From contig CAYYOK010000032.1 of the NCBI GenBank assembly GCA_964473205.1, positions 1 through 27,531 on the forward strand: a DNA stretch of 27,531 bases, in the 5' to 3' direction. Of this stretch, positions 16,193 through 25,584 are shown one piece after another. This DNA is from CAYMRL01 sp964473205. GTDB lineage: Bacteria > Deinococcota > Deinococci > Deinococcales > Trueperaceae. Numbering within the stretch: position 1 is the stretch's first letter; every line of letters starts with the position of its first letter. The notes below the pieces were generated by a model, which made no database searches, was not told where the DNA came from, and saw nothing but the letters and a program-made list of their open reading frames with translations. The position numbers were made by a program, and so were the translations under genes.

Positions 16193-17038
16193 ATGCCTAC
16201 CAAGGCATTGCCATATCTTCTGCTACTGCCGGCGGCTCTGTTCCTGCTGGTGTTCTTCGTGTACCCCTTCGTTCAGATCGCGGTGCTCGCCGTGTCCGGT
16301 CCCGAAGGGTTCACCCTGCGGCACGTCCAGACGATGACGAGCCACTGGAAGTTCAACTCGGCCTTGGGCTGGACCGTCCTGCTGGCCGCGGTGGTCGTGC
16401 CCGTCCAGCTGGCCCTCGCGCTGTCGATGGCGTCGATCGTGAGCAGGCTCAAGGCCGGGCGCAACACCGTGCTGTACATCTTCTCGATCCCGCTCGGCCT
16501 GTCCGACCTCGCGGCCGGCATCGTGTGGCTGGCGATCTTCGAGCAGTCCGGCTTCCTCAACTCGCTGCTGTTCTCGCTCGGGGTGATAGACAGGCCGGTT
16601 CTCTTCCTCGGCTACCAGAACATCTGGATCATCTTCCTGGCCGTCGTCCTGGCCGAGATCTGGCGGGCCACCGCCATCGTCATGGTGATCCTCGTGTCGG
16701 GCATGGGGCTGATACCCAAGGAGTACTACGAGGCCGGTCAGGTGTTCGGCGCCTCCGCCTGGCAGCGCTTCGTCAAGATCACCTTGCCGATGCTGCGCCC
16801 TAGCCTGCAGTCGGCGCTGATCTTGCGCACGCTGGCCGCCGTCGAGGTCTTCGCCGTCGTCACGGCCCTCGGCGGCACGACCCTGCCGGTGCTGATGGGC
16901 GAGACCTTCCACTGGCAGTTCATGCTGCAGAACCGCAACGTCGCCTCGGCGTACGCGCTGGTGATACTGGGGATCTCGATCGTCGCCACCCTGTTCTACA
17001 TGCGCGTGCTGCGGGTGCCCAAGGGAGCCACGTTGTGA
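16193..17038 (+). CDS. ABC sugar transporter permease 1 (MalF-like)
   Basis: A 281-residue membrane protein with six predicted helices. The cytoplasmic coupling loop contains the EAA motif, EYYEAGQVFGASAWQRF with ITLP after it (from residue 177). It begins MPTKALPYLLLLPAALFLLVFFVYP, a normal start for this family. It forms a channel with permease 2 and receives solute from the binding protein. The sequence before the ATG has only a weak ribosome binding site, and the hairpin lies 56 bases upstream. It ends in a GTGA overlap with permease 2. Confidence 0.92.
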   Translation: MPTKALPYLLLLPAALFLLVFFVYPFVQIAVLAVSGPEGFTLRHVQTMTSHWKFNSALGWTVLLAAVVVPVQLALALSMASIVSRLKAGRNTVLYIFSIPLGLSDLAAGIVWLAIFEQSGFLNSLLFSLGVIDRPVLFLGYQNIWIIFLAVVLAEIWRATAIVMVILVSGMGLIPKEYYEAGQVFGASAWQRFVKITLPMLRPSLQSALILRTLAAVEVFAVVTALGGTTLPVLMGETFHWQFMLQNRNVASAYALVILGISIVATLFYMRVLRVPKGATL

Positions 17039-17937
17039 GCGTCCAAGGCGCCGGCGTCCGAGACCTCGACCATGCCGACCGGGTACGTCGCCCCGATCGA
17101 GCCGACGACGACGCCCCACGCCCCGTCGAGGGCGCCCGCGCGGCCGGCCGCTTCCTGTTCTGGGCGGCGGTGGTGCTGATCTGCGCCTGGGTGCTGGTGC
17201 CCATCTACCTGCTGATGGTCAACGCGCTCTCCTCGCCCGCCGAGGTATCCGGCTTCCCGAAGACGGGCGTCCCCTCCTTCGACTTCGGCTCGGTCCGGTT
17301 CTTCATGTCGTTCGCCGGGGTCGCGCAGGCGCTGTGGAACTCGATCACCGTCGCGGCCCTGACGATGGTGCTGTCGATAGGCCTCGGCGCGCCCGCGGGT
17401 TACGCGCTGTCGCGGTTCGAGTTCCCCGGCAAGGAGGCGTTCCGCGTCCTGGTGGTGATGACCCGCGCCTTCCCGCTGCCGCTCCTGGCGCTGCCGTTGG
17501 CGATACTGTTCATCCGCACCGGGCTCGACGACACCGCGATCGGCCTCGCGATCGTGCACACGGTCCTCGCCGTGCCCTTCGCGACGCTGATCACCTACTC
17601 GCTGTTCTCCGGCATCCCGTTGGAGCTCGAGGAGGCCGCCTGGACGCTGGGCTGCGACCGCTGGCAGGCCGTGCGCAAGGTGGTGCTGCCACTGGTGCTG
17701 CCCGGCATTGCCGCGTCGGCGGTGTTCGCGTTCATCATCTCCTGGAACGAGGTGTTCGCCGCGGCCGTGCTGACGCTCGAGAACCGCACCCTGCCGGCCT
17801 TCCTGATCCAGAACCTCAACGTCTCGCCGTTGCACCTGAAGTTCGCCGGCGGCGCGGCCCTGGTGGTGCCGGCCCTGATCTTCATCTTCGCCGTTCGCAG
17901 ATACCTGTTCGCGATGTGGGGCATCGCGAACCGCTAA
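17035..17937 (+). CDS. ABC sugar transporter permease 2 (MalG-like)
   Basis: A 300-residue membrane protein. About 35 N-terminal residues are charged and not conserved, then six helices follow, with the EAA loop ELEEAAWTLGCDRWQAV from residue 197 and VLPLVLPGI after it. The GTG start at 17035 overlaps the permease 1 stop, and AAGGGAG lies about 8 bases before it; a start nearer the first helix cannot be excluded. It is the second half of the translocation pore. The ATPase gene follows after nine bases. Confidence 0.9.
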   Translation: MSVQGAGVRDLDHADRVRRPDRADDDAPRPVEGARAAGRFLFWAAVVLICAWVLVPIYLLMVNALSSPAEVSGFPKTGVPSFDFGSVRFFMSFAGVAQALWNSITVAALTMVLSIGLGAPAGYALSRFEFPGKEAFRVLVVMTRAFPLPLLALPLAILFIRTGLDDTAIGLAIVHTVLAVPFATLITYSLFSGIPLELEEAAWTLGCDRWQAVRKVVLPLVLPGIAASAVFAFIISWNEVFAAAVLTLENRTLPAFLIQNLNVSPLHLKFAGGAALVVPALIFIFAVRRYLFAMWGIANR

Positions 17938-17946
17938 GGACTCAAG

Positions 17947-18980
<1,034 letters not shown>

Positions 18981-18984
<4 letters not shown>

Positions 18985-20303
18985 CGGCGCCGGACCGCGG
19001 CGAGCTCATGACCGGCCCAGACCGCGACAAGCTGCTGAGCGACGCGCTCGAGGTGCTGAGGGAGAACGACCAAGGACGGTACACGGTCCCCACCAAGGGC
19101 CTCTATCCCTTCCAGTGGAACTGGGACTCCTGCCTCACCGCTCTGGGGCAGAGCCATCACGACGAGGAGCGCGCCTGGACCGAGATCGACACCCTGTTCG
19201 CTCATCAGTGGCCGGACGGGATGGTGCCTCACATCGTCTTCCACGTGTACTCGGACGGCTACTTTCCCGGGCCGGCCGTCTGGGGCACGAACCGCCCGAC
19301 GCCGACCTCGGGCATAACCCAGCCTCCTGTCGCCGGCTTCGTCGTCAGGCGCCTGTTCGAGAGGGCCAGGGACGAGGCGCTCGCGGCCGAGCGGGCGCGC
19401 GCTCTCCTGCCGAAGATCGACGCCTGGCACCGCTGGTTCTACGAGTACCGCGACCCGCGTGGCGAGGGGCTCGTGGCGCTGCTCCACCCCTGGGAGGCCG
19501 GACGCGACAACTCGGTCGACTGGGACGAGGCGTTCCAGCGGGTGCCGACCGAAGGCATCGCGCCCTACACCCGCCGCGACACGCAGCATGCCGATCCGGC
19601 GCACAGGCCCACCAAGGAGCAGTACGACCGCTACCTCTGGCTGGTCGAGCGGTTCCGCTCCCTCGGCTGGGACCCTTCCAGACTGCACGACGCCTCGCCC
19701 TTCCAGGTCGTCGATCCGGGTTTCAACGCCATCCTGATACGGTCCTGCGCCGATCTGGCGGAGCTGGCCGAGACCTTGGGTGAGGCGAGCATCGCGGCCG
19801 ACAACCGTGCTCGCGCGGCCGCAGGTCTGGCGGCCCTCGAAGGCCTGTGGAGCGATGAGCACGGGCAGTACCTCTGCCGAGACCGCACGACCGGCGCGCT
19901 CGTAGGCAGCGCCTCGCTCGGCGGCCTGCTGCCCGTGTTCGCCGCGGTGCCGGAGGCGCGCGCGAGGCAGATCGCGCGCACCATCGAGCGTTGGTCGGAG
20001 GCGGTCGAGTTCATCGTGCCGTCGCACGATCCCGCCGACGCCCGCTTCGAGGCGAAGCGCTACTGGCGCGGGCCGGTGTGGCTGGTGACGAACTACCTGC
20101 TCGCCGACGGCCTGATGGCGGCGGGGGAGACCGCGGTCGCGGAGAGGATCGTCGGCTCGAGCCTCGCGCTGATCGGCCGCTCGGGCTTCGCCGAGTACTA
20201 CGATCCCGTCACCGCCGAGCCCTGCGGCGGAGGCCGCTTCACCTGGACCGCGGCGATGGTGATCGAGTTCCTCGGCGCGCGTCGCGAGGCGGCGAACCTG
20301 TGA
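18981..20303 (+). CDS. GH63 family glycoside hydrolase, mannosylglycerate/glucosylglycerate hydrolase-like
   Basis: A 440-residue protein with an alpha/alpha-barrel fold and no signal peptide, so it acts in the cytosol. Blocks FQWNWDSCL, HQWPDGMVPH, SGITQPPVAG and WEAGRDNSVDWD match the GH63 group of hexosylglycerate hydrolases, and the 440-residue length fits them. The likely general acid is D176 in GRDNS; the candidate base is E405 in FAEYYDP (E413 in TAEPCGG is another option). The substrate is probably an alpha-linked mannosyl or glucosyl compound, delivered by the transporter encoded just upstream. The ATG at 18981 overlaps the ATPase stop (ATGA); an internal ATG at 19008 is an alternative. 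Other alpha-glucosides are possible. Confidence 0.85.
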
Positions 20304-20345
20304 GCTGACGCGGCCTGCGCCGCCGACCCGGACTGGCGACTCTCC

Positions 20346-20375
20346 TTGAATTAGTCGGGCCCGCTGTTGTAGCAT
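20346..20375 (+). promoter_or_regulatory. Promoter of rplS
   Basis: TTGAAT (20346-20351), 18 bases, then TAGCAT (20370-20375), in a locally AT-richer patch after the hydrolase gene. It would give a leader of about 100 bases before the L19 start. Confidence 0.5.
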
Positions 20376-20480
20376 GCCAAGGCTGTCTAGACGGAGGCCG
20401 GTGCTCTGCTGGCGCCGATCCGAGGACGGCGACCACTAGTGAGCCACCGAACGGTCGAGCCACCGGGAAACGAGACGACG

Positions 20481-20903
20481 ATGAAGTACAACAAAGGCGC
20501 CATCTTGCGCGCGATCGAGCAGCCCTACCTGCGCACCGACATCCCCGATTTCGACACCGGTGACACGATCCGCGTCGATTACAAGGTCGTCGAAGGCAAC
20601 CGCAGCCGTATCCAGGCGTTCGAGGGCGTCGTCATCGCCCGCAAGAACGGCAAGGGCGCACGCAGCACCGTGATGGTCCGCAAGGTCTCCTTCGGCGAGG
20701 GCGTCGAGCGCGTGTTCCCCGTGAACTCGCCGATGATCAGCGCGATCACCGTCGTCCGCCGCGGTCGCACCCGGCGCTCGAAGCTCTACTACCTGCGCAA
20801 CCTGCGCGGCAAGGCCGCTCGCCTCAAGACCGATGTCGGCCGCCAGGAAGACGACCGCGCCGCCGCTCGCGCCGCGCGCTCCGAAGGCAGCAGCAAGGAC
20901 TGA
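20481..20903 (+). CDS. rplS: 50S ribosomal protein L19
   Basis: A 140-residue L19, located at the 30S-50S interface. The family core is obvious: DFDTGDTIRVDYKVVEGNR, IQAFEGVVIA, VRKVSFGEGVERVFP, SPMISAITVVRRG and KLYYLRNLRGKAARLK. After the core there is a charged, Ala/Arg-rich tail of about 25 residues, as in Deinococcota. The ATG at 20481 gives a compact N-terminus; an in-frame GTG at 20439 would add 14 residues (SHRTVEPPGNETT) with no family support. The gene is single here, not with rimM-trmD. Confidence 0.95.
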   Translation: MKYNKGAILRAIEQPYLRTDIPDFDTGDTIRVDYKVVEGNRSRIQAFEGVVIARKNGKGARSTVMVRKVSFGEGVERVFPVNSPMISAITVVRRGRTRRSKLYYLRNLRGKAARLKTDVGRQEDDRAAARAARSEGSSKD

Positions 20904-20947
20904 GCTCGGCCCTGTCGGCCCCGAGCCGACACTGAAGCACGACGAGA

Positions 20948-20972
20948 AGACGCCCGCGGCATGCGGGCGTCT
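20948..20972 (+). terminator. Rho-independent terminator after rplS
   Basis: A perfect 10-base stem (AGACGCCCGC at 20948-20957, GCGGGCGTCT at 20963-20972) with a GGCAT loop and a CTTAAT tail, 44 bases after the rplS stop. It lies between convergent genes and may also stop transcription from the HD-domain gene on the other strand. Confidence 0.85.
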
Positions 20973-21005
20973 CTTAATGGGCTTTGCTCGGCTGGCGCTC
21001 TCGGG

Positions 21006-22526
21006 TCAGCTCCCGACGACCACGAGCTGCTCGGGGTCGAAGCCGCGCGGAGCCAACAGCGTCGAGGCGCCCGGCGAGCCGAGGAAGCATTCGAGGGCGT
21101 TGGCGGCGGTCTCGTCGACGCCGCTCCCGGTCTGGTCACGCAAGATGGCCAGCGCGCGGTCGGGCGGGTTGGGCTCGCGGTAAGGCCTCGGGGCCGTCAG
21201 GGCCTCGAACTGCTCGGCGACGTTCAGCAGCCTCACGTTCATCCCGAGCCTGGTCGCCGGCACGGCGCTGTGGTAGCCGGTGCCGTCGACGCGCTCGTGG
21301 TGGCCGGCCGCCAGCGGCACCGCCTCCATGAACGGCGTCGCCCAGGCGAGGATATGCTCGCCGTAGACCGTGTGGCGCCGCACGGACTGGGTCTCGCGCG
21401 GATCCAGCGCCGCCGCCTTGTCGAGCACGGCGTTCGAGAGAGCCAGGGTGCCGACGTCGTGAAGCAGCGCGCCGCGAGAGAGCGCGCGGAGGTCCGAGCC
21501 TTCCAACCGCTCGCCGGGAGGCAGATGGGCGGCGGCCCCCAGCGCCAACGAGCGCACGCGCTCGGAATGCCTATAGGTCCAAGGCGACTTGGAGTCGACG
21601 AACTTGCCTATGCCGGCGGCGATCCTGTCGAGCCGCACGTCGTCGATGTCGAGCAGCGGCTCGTCTGGAGCGACCTCCGACAGAGACTGCCAGATGGAGG
21701 ACTGATCGAGGTCGTGCCAGAGCCGGCCGTCGGCTTGCGCGGTATCGAACGCCTCCACTACGCAGGGATCGAACCAGCTGCCGGTGCGCGAGCGGATCGC
21801 GCGGCGTGCGGACTGAGGACCGTCCATCGTGAACGACAGCTCGGCTGCCTGCGCCACGACCGCGATGCGGCCGATGTACGGCAGCTCCTCAGCGGCGAGC
21901 CCGCGCGGCTTCCCGCGACCGTCGAAGCGCTCGTCCATCGCAGCGATCGCCTCGGCAACGGCCTCGGTCATGCCCATCTCGCGCGCCAGCTTGGCGCCGC
22001 GCTCGCCGCGCGTGCGGCTCAGCGTGGCCGCGGCCCCGAAGGTTCCGCGGCTCAAGTCGAACAGGTACTGGAGGCGGCGGCCGATCGAGACGCGCATGGC
22101 GGGCTGACCCATGAGGAACTTGGCGCCTTCACGGAAGAGTCCGAAGTCGACCTTGCGGATCGCGTGCTTGACCTGGCGCTCGTCGCCGCCGAACAGGTGA
22201 TGCACCTGCGCCGAGATGCTCGACGACCCTAGGTCCTTGAGCAGCAGCGCGTAGTAGAGATCGGAGAGCTCCTGGTCGTCCAGGTCGAGGGCTCGGCCCA
22301 GCCGCATGCCGATGACAGCGGTGCGCAGCGAATGCTGGTGAGGGTAGCCTTCCGAGACGTCGAAGGCGTGGCTCAACGCCGCTATCAGCTCGCCCTGCGA
22401 GGCGCCGGTCGAGTGCTGAGAGCCCCTGGGCACGACAGGGCGCTTCCCGCGGGAGCGGGCGCGCTCAGGGAGCCTGACCGGTCTCACGGCAGGAGCCACG
22501 AGATCGGCTTTGGGCTTCAGAGTCAC
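21006..22526 (-). CDS. Tandem HD-domain protein, HD-GYP-like C-terminal domain
   Basis: A 506-residue soluble protein with two related HD-type domains. The first (about 45-230) keeps an N-terminal HQHS and a late MDERFDGRGKPRG segment, but the HD pair is KD (K97-D98), so it is probably inactive or regulatory. The second (about 315-480) has YRHSERV, LLHDVGT (H356-D357), RRHTVYGEHIL and HHERVDGTGYH (409-419), i.e. HD-GYP with GYH in place of GYP. HD-GYP domains hydrolyse c-di-GMP or related nucleotides using two or three metals. Start is GTG at 22526; the nearby ATG at 22537 is out of frame. Activity on c-di-GMP is likely but not certain. Confidence 0.85.
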   Translation of the reverse strand: MTLKPKADLVAPAVRPVRLPERARSRGKRPVVPRGSQHSTGASQGELIAALSHAFDVSEGYPHQHSLRTAVIGMRLGRALDLDDQELSDLYYALLLKDLGSSSISAQVHHLFGGDERQVKHAIRKVDFGLFREGAKFLMGQPAMRVSIGRRLQYLFDLSRGTFGAAATLSRTRGERGAKLAREMGMTEAVAEAIAAMDERFDGRGKPRGLAAEELPYIGRIAVVAQAAELSFTMDGPQSARRAIRSRTGSWFDPCVVEAFDTAQADGRLWHDLDQSSIWQSLSEVAPDEPLLDIDDVRLDRIAAGIGKFVDSKSPWTYRHSERVRSLALGAAAHLPPGERLEGSDLRALSRGALLHDVGTLALSNAVLDKAAALDPRETQSVRRHTVYGEHILAWATPFMEAVPLAAGHHERVDGTGYHSAVPATRLGMNVRLLNVAEQFEALTAPRPYREPNPPDRALAILRDQTGSGVDETAANALECFLGSPGASTLLAPRGFDPEQLVVVGS

Positions 22527-22678
22527 GCGCCAACCATGTCAGGCGCGCCCTTACGGAATTCTGATTGCAGGGCAAAGAAGCCTTAACCTTCGTCACACGA
22601 TGAGCGGAGGTTCCGCCATCGGGTGACGGCTCTGCTAACCGAAACGGAACGGGCGTCGTGTCCACGCGCGCTATGCGG
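22527..22678. other. Short intergenic region, HD-domain gene to Rrf2 gene
   Basis: 152 bases between two minus-strand genes. It is AT-richer around 22551-22580 and should hold the HD-gene promoter, but no convincing -35/-10 pair was found. A short 5-bp stem (GCGGA, TCCGC around 22604-22616) is the only visible structure. Confidence 0.3.
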
Positions 22679-23143
22679 TCAGTTGGGCGAGAGCACGTGC
22701 AGCGCGCACTGGCGGTAGTCGACGCCGGCGGCGACGTCGACCGCCAGCTCGGCCACGGTTATCTGCGAGAGGGCGTCGAGCATGACGTCCCTGAGCCGTT
22801 GGTAGACGGCGGTGCGGGCGTGGCAGCGATCTGCTTCCGGGCAGGGGTTGAACCAGTTGAGGCTGACGCAGGAGAGCGGCGCGATCGGCCCGTCGATGGC
22901 GCGCATCACCTCGCGTAGGTTGATCTCTTCCGCCGGCCTGGCCAGGGCGTAGCCGCCGTTGACGCCCTTGCGCGAACGAACGATGCCGCTGGCCACCAGC
23001 GTGGCCAACACCCGCACGAGGTAGGGGCGGGCCACGCCGGTGGCCTCGCTGATCTCGTCGCTGCCGGTCAGGTCGTCGAGCGGCCTGGTGCCGAGATACC
23101 CCAGCGCCCGGAAGGCGTGGACATCGGTGATCGAGAGACGCAT
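22679..23143 (-). CDS. Rrf2 family transcription regulator with cysteine cluster
   Basis: A 154-residue Rrf2 regulator. The N-terminal winged helix contains EISEATGVARPYLVRVLATLVASGIVRS and the wing GVNGGYALARP. C92, C101 and C107 (spacing C-x8-C-x5-C), followed by H108, are where IscR and NsrR bind an Fe-S cluster, so a redox-, NO- or sulfur-responsive cluster is likely; the spacing differs from E. coli IscR. C146 is an extra cysteine. It is divergent from the thiosulfate/cysteine genes and most probably controls them. The ATG at 23143 lacks a ribosome binding site but has a TAGACT box five bases upstream. Confidence 0.93.
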   Translation of the reverse strand: MRLSITDVHAFRALGYLGTRPLDDLTGSDEISEATGVARPYLVRVLATLVASGIVRSRKGVNGGYALARPAEEINLREVMRAIDGPIAPLSCVSLNWFNPCPEADRCHARTAVYQRLRDVMLDALSQITVAELAVDVAAGVDYRQCALHVLSPN

Positions 23144-23148
23144 GGCTC

Positions 23149-23154
23149 AGTCTA
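23149..23154 (-). promoter_or_regulatory. Candidate -10 box for a leaderless rrf2 transcript
   Basis: TAGACT on the minus strand ends five bases before the Rrf2 ATG with no Shine-Dalgarno sequence in between. It resembles the box before tal. No matching -35 hexamer was seen. Confidence 0.4.
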
Positions 23155-23186
23155 GGTCAGGGTCGGCAGGAGCGAAGGCAGCCAAC

Positions 23187-23218
23187 TGTTGACAACAATG
23201 GTCAATAATGCGTAGCCT
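23187..23218 (+). promoter_or_regulatory. Promoter and overlapping dyad of the sulfur operon
   Basis: TTGACA (23189-23194), 18 bases, then TAGCCT (23213-23218). Two dyads overlap the -35 box: TGTTG-A-CAACA (23187-23197) and TTGAC-N7-GTCAA (23189-23205). The block is AT-rich against the GC-rich background. Position between the Rrf2 gene and the rhodanese gene makes it the best candidate Rrf2 operator; binding here would block RNA polymerase. Confidence 0.65.
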
Positions 23219-23295
23219 GCCCGAACCTCGCCGCCGAGACCCGGCGGGCCGAGGCAGCCACCCCGAACGCGGGACCCGAGCGCCCGCTCTCGTCT

Positions 23296-23313
23296 GACCG
23301 GCAAGAGCCGGTC
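23296..23313 (+). promoter_or_regulatory. Hairpin abutting the rhodanese ribosome binding site
   Basis: GACCGGC and GCCGGTC form a perfect 7-base stem with an AAGA loop. The purine-rich ribosome binding site (GAGGAAGGA) starts at the base after the stem. It may keep the site open, stabilise the message or act as a second DNA operator. Confidence 0.5.
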
Positions 23314-23327
23314 GAGGAAGGACAGTC

Positions 23328-24269
23328 ATGGCCACATCCAAGCCCACGCGACGCACGATCGAGCTCCTCATCGCCGCGATGTGTGCCATGGCCATGACCG
23401 CCCTGGCTCAGGTCTACGCGAACTCCGTGGTGGACGCCGACTGGCTCGAGGAGCGCCTGGAAGACCCTCAGGTGCGCGTCATCGAGGTCAGCGTGATACC
23501 CGGCGTGTTCGAGCGCGGCCACATCCCCGGTGCCTACAACCTCGTCTGGCACACCGATCTCGTCGACCCCGTCATCCGCGACATCGTCGACCCCGAGCGC
23601 TTCACGGCGCTGCTGCGCGCGGCCGGCGTCGATCAGGACAGCACCGTGGTGCTCTACGGCGACAACAACAACTGGTTCGCGGCTTGGGCCGCCTGGGTGT
23701 TCGACATCTACGGGGTGGGCGACGTGCGCATCCTCGACGGCGGCCGTGCGCTGTGGGAGGCGCAGCAGCGCCCGCTGTCCAACCGCCCGGTGGCGCGCGC
23801 TAGCGGGAACTTCAGCATCCCGTCGACCAACTTCGAGCTCCGCGCCCGCCTGACCGACGTCCTGCGAGTGGTCGAAGGCGAGGAGGACGTGGCGATCCTC
23901 GACATCCGCTCGCCGGCCGAGTACGAGGGCCGCATCTTCGCGCCTGAAGGCTTCCAGGAGCTGGCGATCAGAGCCGGCCACATCCCCGGTGCCGTCAACG
24001 TGCCGTGGGCTCAGGCCGTCAACGCCGACGGCACCTTCAAGAGCGTCGACGAGCTGCGAGCGATCTACGCCGCGGTCGGCATCGACGGAAGCAGGCCGAT
24101 CATCGTCTACTGCCGCATCGGCGAGCGCTCGAGCCACACCTGGTTCGTGCTCACGCACCTGCTCGGCTACGAGAACGTCAGGCAGTACGACGGCTCCTGG
24201 ACCGAGTGGGGCAACACCGTCGGCGTGCCGATCTCCAACCCGGCTGGCACCGTGTGGGGAGCCAACTGA
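23328..24269 (+). CDS. Exported thiosulfate sulfurtransferase (two-domain rhodanese)
   Basis: A 313-residue tandem rhodanese. A signal peptide (about 1-27, ending ALA before Q) has a twin arginine (R8-R9) that may make it a Tat substrate. The first domain (about 34-155) has no catalytic cysteine (YGDNNNWFAAW), and the second (about 170-305) has the active loop YCRIGERSSHTW with C262. The CRxGxR loop is of the thiosulfate sulfurtransferase type. Outside the membrane it would transfer the sulfane sulfur of thiosulfate to an acceptor such as cyanide or a thiol. It is the first gene of the sulfur operon; the permease gene starts five bases after its stop. Confidence 0.92.
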   Translation: MATSKPTRRTIELLIAAMCAMAMTALAQVYANSVVDADWLEERLEDPQVRVIEVSVIPGVFERGHIPGAYNLVWHTDLVDPVIRDIVDPERFTALLRAAGVDQDSTVVLYGDNNNWFAAWAAWVFDIYGVGDVRILDGGRALWEAQQRPLSNRPVARASGNFSIPSTNFELRARLTDVLRVVEGEEDVAILDIRSPAEYEGRIFAPEGFQELAIRAGHIPGAVNVPWAQAVNADGTFKSVDELRAIYAAVGIDGSRPIIVYCRIGERSSHTWFVLTHLLGYENVRQYDGSWTEWGNTVGVPISNPAGTVWGAN

Positions 24270-24274
24270 GGGAC

Positions 24275-25513
24275 GTGTCGGGCGACAACATCTCCGCGGC
24301 GACAGCCGCTGCTGTAAGACCCGACCCCGGCGCCAAGCGCGCTGGGGTCGGAGCCTTGGTGGCAGCGGTCTTTACCCTCGCCGTCATCGCCTTCGTAGCC
24401 TGGCGGCTGTCCGGCGGCCGCGGCCCCGGCGACGGCGCGATGCTCTCCTGGCTCGTCGGCGCCGGCCTGGGTGTGGTCTTCCAGCGCGGCCGCTTCTGCT
24501 TCCTCTGTATCTTCCGCGACGTGATCGAGCGGCGCAGGGTCGGTGGGATGGTCTCGGTGCTGACCGCTCTGGCCGTCGGGCTGGTCGGCTACACGCTGAT
24601 CCTCGACGTCTGGGTGCCGAACCCCGCGGCCGGGCGCCTGCCGCCCGACGCCCACGTGGGGCCGGTCTCCTGGGTGCTGGCGGTGGCCGGCGTGGCGTTC
24701 GGCCTGGGCATGGCCCTGTCCGGCGGCTGCATCAGCGGGCATCTCTACCGGCTGGGCGAGGGCTACGCGCGCGCTCCTGTGGCCCTGGCCGGCGCGCTGG
24801 TGGGGTTCGGGCTGGGCTTCCTCACCTGGCGCACCGCGTACGTCGAGGTCATTTGGCGCGCTCCGGCCGTGTGGCTGCCTGCCACCTTCGGTCACGCAGG
24901 TGCGCTGCTGCTGCAACTGGCGGTGCTGCTGGGGCTGGCCGGCCTCCTCTGGTGGTGGAGCCGCGACCGGCTGCGGCCCGAGGAGGGCGGCAGCCTCACG
25001 CCGGCTCGGTTGGCGCGCGCCGTGTTCGGTCGCCGTTGGCCGCCGCTGCTGTCAGGCAGCCTGGTCGGGCTGTTGGCGGTGGTCGCCTACTTCCGCGTCG
25101 AGCCGCTGGGCGTCACGGCTCAGCTCGGCAGCCTGAGCCGCACGGTCATGGACCGCGCCGGCTGGCTGGCAGATCGCCTGCCGGGGCTGGACACCTTGGC
25201 CGGCTGCATCACGGTCGTGAGCCAGGCCGTGCTCGACAACGGCTGGCTGATCATGGGCCTGGTGCTCGGGTCGCTGGCGATGGCCCTGCCCTCTGGGCGC
25301 TTCCGTCCCAGCCGGCTGACCTTGGGCAACTCAAGCACCGCATTGCTGGGCGGCGTGCTGATGGGCTGGGGCGCGATGCTCGCCCTCGGGTGCACCGTGG
25401 GGGTGCTGCTCTCCGGCATTATGGCCGGCGCGCTGTCGGGCTGGGTCTTCTTCGCCAGCTGCTTCCTCGGGGTGTTCCTCGGTCTCCGGTTAGGCTTTGG
25501 CAAGGGCGAGTGA
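24275..25513 (+). CDS. YeeE/YedE (TsuA-type) thiosulfate/sulfur transporter
   Basis: A 412-residue polytopic membrane protein of the YeeE/YedE family. Family cysteine sites are visible: GRFCFLC (C75, C78), SGGCISGHLYR (C152), LAGC (C311) and LGCTVG (C373). In TsuA of Spirochaeta such buried cysteines pass thiosulfate through the membrane. The N-terminal tail of about 23 residues is hydrophilic, then helices begin. The GTG at 24275 was chosen for the GAGG shortly upstream; the frame is open into the rhodanese gene but that is out-of-frame overlap. No TusA-like TsuB partner is encoded next to it. Confidence 0.9.
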   Translation: MSGDNISAATAAAVRPDPGAKRAGVGALVAAVFTLAVIAFVAWRLSGGRGPGDGAMLSWLVGAGLGVVFQRGRFCFLCIFRDVIERRRVGGMVSVLTALAVGLVGYTLILDVWVPNPAAGRLPPDAHVGPVSWVLAVAGVAFGLGMALSGGCISGHLYRLGEGYARAPVALAGALVGFGLGFLTWRTAYVEVIWRAPAVWLPATFGHAGALLLQLAVLLGLAGLLWWWSRDRLRPEEGGSLTPARLARAVFGRRWPPLLSGSLVGLLAVVAYFRVEPLGVTAQLGSLSRTVMDRAGWLADRLPGLDTLAGCITVVSQAVLDNGWLIMGLVLGSLAMALPSGRFRPSRLTLGNSSTALLGGVLMGWGAMLALGCTVGVLLSGIMAGALSGWVFFASCFLGVFLGLRLGFGKGE

Positions 25514-25584
25514 GCGGAGCAGAGCCCGTGGCACACGCCTTCCGCCGAATGTGGGCGACGATAGCTCCGGAAGGAACCGAACCT

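Noticed and set aside
20439..20480. GTG start giving L19 a 14-residue extension
   Set aside because: The added residues have no family match; the ATG at 20481 places the conserved N-terminus correctly.
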